Of a DNA stretch of 64,000 nucleotides, positions 59,338-64,000 are shown in pieces. The stretch covers positions 7,515,001 through 7,579,000 of the forward strand of contig NC_065875.1 in the NCBI RefSeq assembly GCF_933775445.1. Direction: 5' to 3'. The notes below the pieces were generated by a model. The model had not been told where the DNA came from. It worked only from the letters and a program-made list of their open reading frames with translations, and did no database searches. Source of the DNA: Argentina anserina (taxonomy: Eukaryota; Streptophyta; Magnoliopsida; Rosales; Rosaceae). The first letter of the stretch is position 1. Every line of letters starts with the position of its first letter. The position numbers were made by a program, and so were the translations under genes.

Positions 59338-62011
59338 CGTAATACCCTGTACTTTTCCAACACTTTGATGTTAAACTATACGTCGTCATGAGTGCGGAAA
59401 TATTTTTGTAATACTTTTATGTCACTCTATTTATTTAAAATTTTCAAAGTACTTACGATTCTAAGTTATTTTCTGAAAACCTCTTTTTACTTACTAAATT
59501 TTCTAACCATTGGATCTCTCTTCTTTTCTTTCACCAAATATGGGCCGTTGGTGAGCTTCTCAAAATAAGCCCAAAAATCAGTCCAGCTCAATCACTCTTC
59601 TCCCTTCCTTTTCTGTGTGAGACCACACCTCTCTATCTTCATAAAAACTCCACCGCTCCCCACCTTCACCACCGTCCTCTGCCGTTGTTTGGCGAGACCA
59701 AACAACATGCAATCACTCCATCTTCTTCCTCTTGTCTTCCTCTACACATCTATGCCCATTAATCATCAACTCAGCCCAAGCTACTAATTGGACAAAAAAA
59801 AGCATCAACCTTGAACCTCCATCGAATCTGACTTGGAATTTAGACTCCGGCAGCTTCTCTGATTTCTTCTAGGTAAGTTTGGATCTATTCCTTGAAAACC
59901 TAACTATGTTCATCCTTCAATTTCATGGATTGAATCCTAATTCCTCTTTCCTCTCTTCTTTTCAATCCGAAAGGTGAGGCGAGTTTGGGGGCAACCCAGA
60001 GACTTATGGGAAGTAGCAGAAGGCGACATGATATGGAGCTGCAGCTGTGGTGACGTGAGTGTGAGGCAGAGAGGAACCGCAACAACACCGAAGCGATTTT
60101 CTTTTCGATTGAGGTAGCAGGCCTTCCCTTTTTGATTTCTGAATTCGAGTTGGTAATTGTAGAGCTGTTATGTAGCTTGAATTGGTATTGCATGTTGATT
60201 TTGGAACTAATCGGAGTTGAATTCTCCATTTTACCGATCAGTGATGAAGGGGTAAATCCCTAGGTTCTTACCATTACATATTAACCTTTTACAGTTTTAC
60301 AGTCAATGTGAAATGACCCGTTTGCCCTCAACAGAAATAACCTTTTTACTGTGAACTGTTTTACATAAATAACTTTTTTTACGGTTTAATAAATTACTTA
60401 TACTGTTTTACTTTTAACCTTGAGTTATTTTTAGTAAAACCTAACTTTAAACTATGGCGACAAATAACGTAACGTCATGTTACGATTAAACGTTAGTTCC
60501 GAATTCCGCCCAGTTTGGAAATCGAGAACTTGTTAATTTTAGAAATGTGTCAGAAATATATTAATAGCCCTCCCGTTGTGATATCGAATGCTATCGAATT
60601 TCTGATAGTTATTTAATATCACACGGACATTAAGTTTGATAATTCTTGAGTTTCTCGGGTTTTGATCGACTTTGGTCAATTCGGTCAACTCGGTCAAATT
60701 CCTGATCAACCTAGGAATGACTTGGTTCTCCTAGTCCATCTAGGAGAAGGACAATTCGACCAAGATAATCGTCACGTTTTCATATTCGAGTCGTTTAAAC
60801 GACTAACCCTTTTATCAAACGAAATTCAGGACTTCATCGCTATTGGAGCACATGGATCGAAGTACGAAACGTGGACTTTGACGCTGCTATATCACGTAAG
60901 GGGAGCCACCCGTTAGGGTGAGCCGCTCTCTTTCGGGTCAGTCTTTTCTAATTCGTGTAATGCTCTATTTGTTTCTATTTCTTGTGTTTTATGCCTATGT
61001 CCGCATTTTAGTCTCTGCCTTAAGATTTACATAATTCATATTTACTATTTTACCAAGGCTAGACTTCATTCTTATATTATATTTCCTAAGTAGACTTTAG
61101 AGTGAATGCGAACCTAGAAATATGGACACTCTCTGTGTCGATAACCGTAAACTTCCGGAGAGGTAATGCCCTGTTATCATTCTACATTGCGCACTCTATT
61201 TTACTTTAGGGTATTGTCTTAAATGGACACTCTCGCTCACTTATTGTTATTATTAGCAATAAGCGTAGTTGGTCTCGACTTAAGGGGTGACACTATTCCC
61301 TCCTAGTCGCTAGGCTTGGTCACCAGATTACTAAAATTCCGCGGATTATTATTCTCAAAATATTCTATCTATTTTGGTGTTAGTATTTTTGCATATGGGT
61401 TTCTGCCAAAAGCAAAACCTTCTTAGTTTCTATCTTTTATTGTTTTACTTGAGCGCTCTAAATATGTTTTACATATATGAGCATTGCCACCTTTTCTAGT
61501 TTTCAAACCTATTTTGGTTGAGTTCGGCCATTTCCGGGTTAGCGAGGACGAGTGTTCACCCTTACATTTTCAGGTACCTTAGTTCGAACTTAGAGGAGCC
61601 GATCTACAAGTTAGACGTGGCAGCATATAGCATTCCTTGTTCAACATTCATGGTTCATTGATCGAGTTCACCTCCGAGGAGTTATTTGTTTGCTCGATGG
61701 TATAATTGTTTTCTTTGATCTCCGAACTGTTATAATAATTTGTTGGGTTGCATCCTTGTTTCTGAGACTTAAGTTCTATTTTCTTATATCCTTAAGTCTC
61801 ATGCCACCTTCCATAAATTTTAAAATGGGTTGTTTGTTTGTAAATTGTCAACTCATTTCCATCTACACTGTTCAAGCTATTTAATTATTTCATTTCAGCC
61901 TTGCGGGTTCGGGTTAGTAAGTGGTCAACACGTCTATCCAACGTGTTGGTTATTTGCTAATTCGGATTCACGGCGGTTATTCGGGTCTTGAAACGGCCCC
62001 GGGATGTGACA
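59338..62011. mobile_element. Solo LTR, 2,674 bp, inside LINE-2
   Basis: Left end CGTAATACCC (expected TG, one base changed) and right end GGGATGTGACA. Flanks CCTTC at 59,333-59,337 and 62,012-62,016 are a perfect 5-bp duplication. No internal region or second LTR. Taking it out with one CCTTC joins two parts of the LINE-2 ORF1 frame. The length and the end words suggest a Ty3/gypsy family with long LTRs. Open frames inside (60,662-60,916 and others) are not regarded as genes. Confidence 0.8.
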
Positions 62012-62016
62012 CCTTC

Positions 62017-62587
62017 TTTTTCTTAACCAACTGCTTCTAAATTAGTTGGTCCAATTTCGATTTAAGAAACCGAAGCGTTAGCTTTGAGAGAAGGCTCACA
62101 TACGACCATCTGGAATCACTTTTCACATTGTGTGCATATTCGAGCCCTGTAGTGAGATATAAAGCACTTAACTACTCATTCACTCCATGTGGTTCCACTC
62201 TCTTCCCCTCTATGTCTCCCCAACATTCTAGTTAGATCAATAAGGACAAAATTAACCAAAACATATGAGCGAGAAAAAAAAAGCCACACATATGAGCGAG
62301 AAACAATGTCACTATACCAATTGGTAGCGAGGCCTAACAACATAATTCTCAACACCAATTGCAATGAGCTCCCATGGTCAATTATGATAATCTGATTCAA
62401 AAGCCGTTTGACCTCTTTATTGGTTCAGTTTTTTGACGATTTTGGGTTTATCATCAATAGAGTGAACTCATTTCCAATACTATCCGAGGCTGATCTCTTA
62501 GACGAGCACCTACACTCTGATTACTTAACATAAGAGGTGAAGTTAATTAATTTTCATACATGCCTGCACACTGATTGTTGATTATAA
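62017..62587. other. Tail of LINE-2 then intergenic DNA
   Basis: The first ~30-90 bp may belong to LINE-2. Its 5' limit is not clear and it is probably truncated. After that no gene or repeat is recognised. Confidence 0.35.
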
Positions 62588-63394
62588 GAGTATCTCCAAC
62601 AGTGTCTCCATATTTTCTCTGAAAATAGAGAAGTAAATTTCAAAATCTCCAAAAAATCTAAGCTCCAACAGTGTTTTCATTTTGAGATTTTTGCATTTAA
62701 TACAAGTGAATAAACTATTATATATTTATAACCATAAATTATTTCATATTTTTAATTTGCTAATTTGGAATAAATTATATATTTAAAATTTTGATTATTT
62801 TGATTGATTGTTATTGAAACTTGAGTTATTGGAGAAAGTGTAGGATTTAATATTTGGTTATGCAAAACTTTTGCCAAATCCTGTAAATATAGATATTTAT
62901 CTCTTTTCTTTCATCTCTTTCTCTATTTTGGTGAATCAGATGGAGAACCTGTTGTAGTCAAAATTGAGCAATCTTTCTTCAAAATCTCATTTTCTCTAAA
63001 ATGCATAATCTGTTGGAGATTCTTGTATAAATTCTCTATTATAAAAGAGAAAATCACAAATTTCTATAAAAAAGTCACAAACTCCAACAGTTCTTATATT
63101 TTATTTGACAAACTTAAATACATTTATGTATAATTTGGTGAATATATGGAAATATTATATATTTGTTCAAACTAAAAAAAATTAAAGTTTTGATTTTATT
63201 AACTTTTTTCCTTTTTTAGGTAGAGAGAGTGAATTTTAAAAGCAATTAATAAAGTTTAAAGATAGATTTTCATTCTCTCTCTTTCCACTTTTTCTATAAT
63301 AGAGGATGTTATATGAGCTATTGAAGCAAAAATATGGTGTTTTTCCTCTATAATAGAGATAATTTAAGTTTTACAATAGTTGTTAGAGATGCTC
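62588..63394. mobile_element. PIF/Harbinger-like MITE, possibly dimeric, 807 bp
   Basis: Terminal inverted repeats GAGTATCTCCAACA and GAGCATCTCTAACA (right end read on the other strand), flanked by TAA on both sides (62,585-62,587 and 63,395-63,397). The GAG-ATCTCCAACAG end type is common in plant Tourist-like MITEs. In the middle, near 63,010-63,022, an inverted copy CTGTTGGAGATTC occurs, and near 63,085 another ACTCCAACAG. This suggests two head-to-tail copies or a nested one. AT-rich, non-coding. Confidence 0.7.
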
Positions 63395-63397
63395 TAA

Positions 63398-63809
63398 GAG
63401 CCTTAAGAGGTCAAGTTTATTAATTTTCATGCACATTGTTTGCTAAACCTTTTTTAAATCGTATGTGTGAACTTCATTTTAAAAGACCAATTACTTCTTG
63501 CCTCGTTAGATGTGTTTTGCGGCCTAGTTCTCCAAAGTAGTCAAAAGTGGCGAAGGGATGGGCAACAATGTTATGTTGGTCATCAGAACCATTACTGACC
63601 AGCATGATAGGCCTTGTTAGGATGCTTTTAGGATACCGCTGCCAATTTAAAACGAGGATGTAAAAAAACATTAAAAGCCACATTTGTAAAAGTAAAATAG
63701 CATGTGACTAGTTTACTCATTTCATTATAGAATCTCCTTGAGAGGAGTTGTAACGGTAATCACGATGTATATTACGATAATAATGCCAAATCTTGATTCT
63801 TGCATTGAT
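63398..63809. other. Intergenic, no gene recognised
   Basis: A minus-strand frame at 63,474-63,683 has no recognisable motif. Nothing else seen. Confidence 0.4.
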
Positions 63810-64000
63810 TAGGGGTGTTAATCGGTTTGAATGGTTCGGTTTATAGGTGATACCGAACACCAAACCGTTCTATTTATTCGGTTTGGTTCGGTTTGGTTTT
63901 TCACTTTTTTTTTCAAAAACCAATTGTGTTCGGTTTGGTTCGGTTTGGTTTTTCTCTGGTTTATATCGATTTTTCTTTCGGTTATTTTGTAAAGAAAATC
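63810..64000. mobile_element. Left end of an hAT-like element with CGGTTTGG-repeat end
   Basis: Starts TAGGGGTGTTAATCGGTTTG, the same TAGGGGTG start as the element at 43,846, followed by many CGGTTTGGTT words. The window ends before the right end. GCATTGAT (63,802-63,809) would be the left target duplication. Confidence 0.6.

Noticed and set aside
60662..60916. 84-codon frame as a gene
   Set aside because: Lies inside the solo LTR and has no motif.

Overview
This is plant nuclear DNA, almost certainly from a eudicot. The evidence is GT-AG introns, plant-only gene families (XTH wall enzymes, CBP60 calmodulin-binding proteins, a class XII-type LRR receptor kinase), and abundant copia, chromovirus-type gypsy, LINE and hAT-like sequences. 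Rosaceae is my best guess on general similarity, with low confidence. There is no bacterial, organellar, tRNA or rRNA gene that I can see.

Layout. About 1-10.6 kb is AT-rich intergenic DNA with decayed LTR fragments, a GC-rich degenerate repeat, a probable tRNA-derived SINE and simple repeats. 10.7-19.0 kb holds four tandem/inverted XTH paralogues (A +, B +, C -, D +). C and D look intact; A has an in-frame stop and B has several lesions. 19.3-21.7 kb is an hAT-like element carrying a solo LTR. 24.0-30.6 kb is one intact 8-exon CBP60 gene on the minus strand, with its model closing at 635 codons. 31-33.7 kb is largely unannotated. 33.8-37.4 kb is a degraded copia element, which abuts a 5'-truncated DEAD-box helicase (RH35 type) at 37.4-38.5 kb.

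40.3-63.4 kb is a nest of insertions whose target-site duplications can be read directly. An LRR receptor kinase pseudogene is split by a 593-bp TRIM (TSD ACCTC) and by a 5,968-bp copia element (TSD GATAA). The copia element is itself split by a 593-bp hAT-like element (TSD CTTTGGAC). The LRR homology then runs into a gypsy LTR. Beyond a truncated gypsy element lie two LINE copies. The first is interrupted by a 2,935-bp hAT-like element (TSD GGCCTAAG) made mostly of five tandem ~504-bp units, each with long inverted arms. The second is interrupted by a 2,674-bp solo LTR (TSD CCTTC). A Tourist/PIF-like MITE and the left end of a further hAT-like element close the window.

Most unusual item: the 52,493-55,427 element. 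It combines G-rich hAT-type ends, a perfect 8-bp duplication, and a tandem array of internally palindromic 504-bp units. The same architecture of a TAGGG(G/C) end plus short G-rich subterminal repeats recurs in three other insertions here, each with a different repeat word. All coordinates and counts were made by eye; no database search was run.
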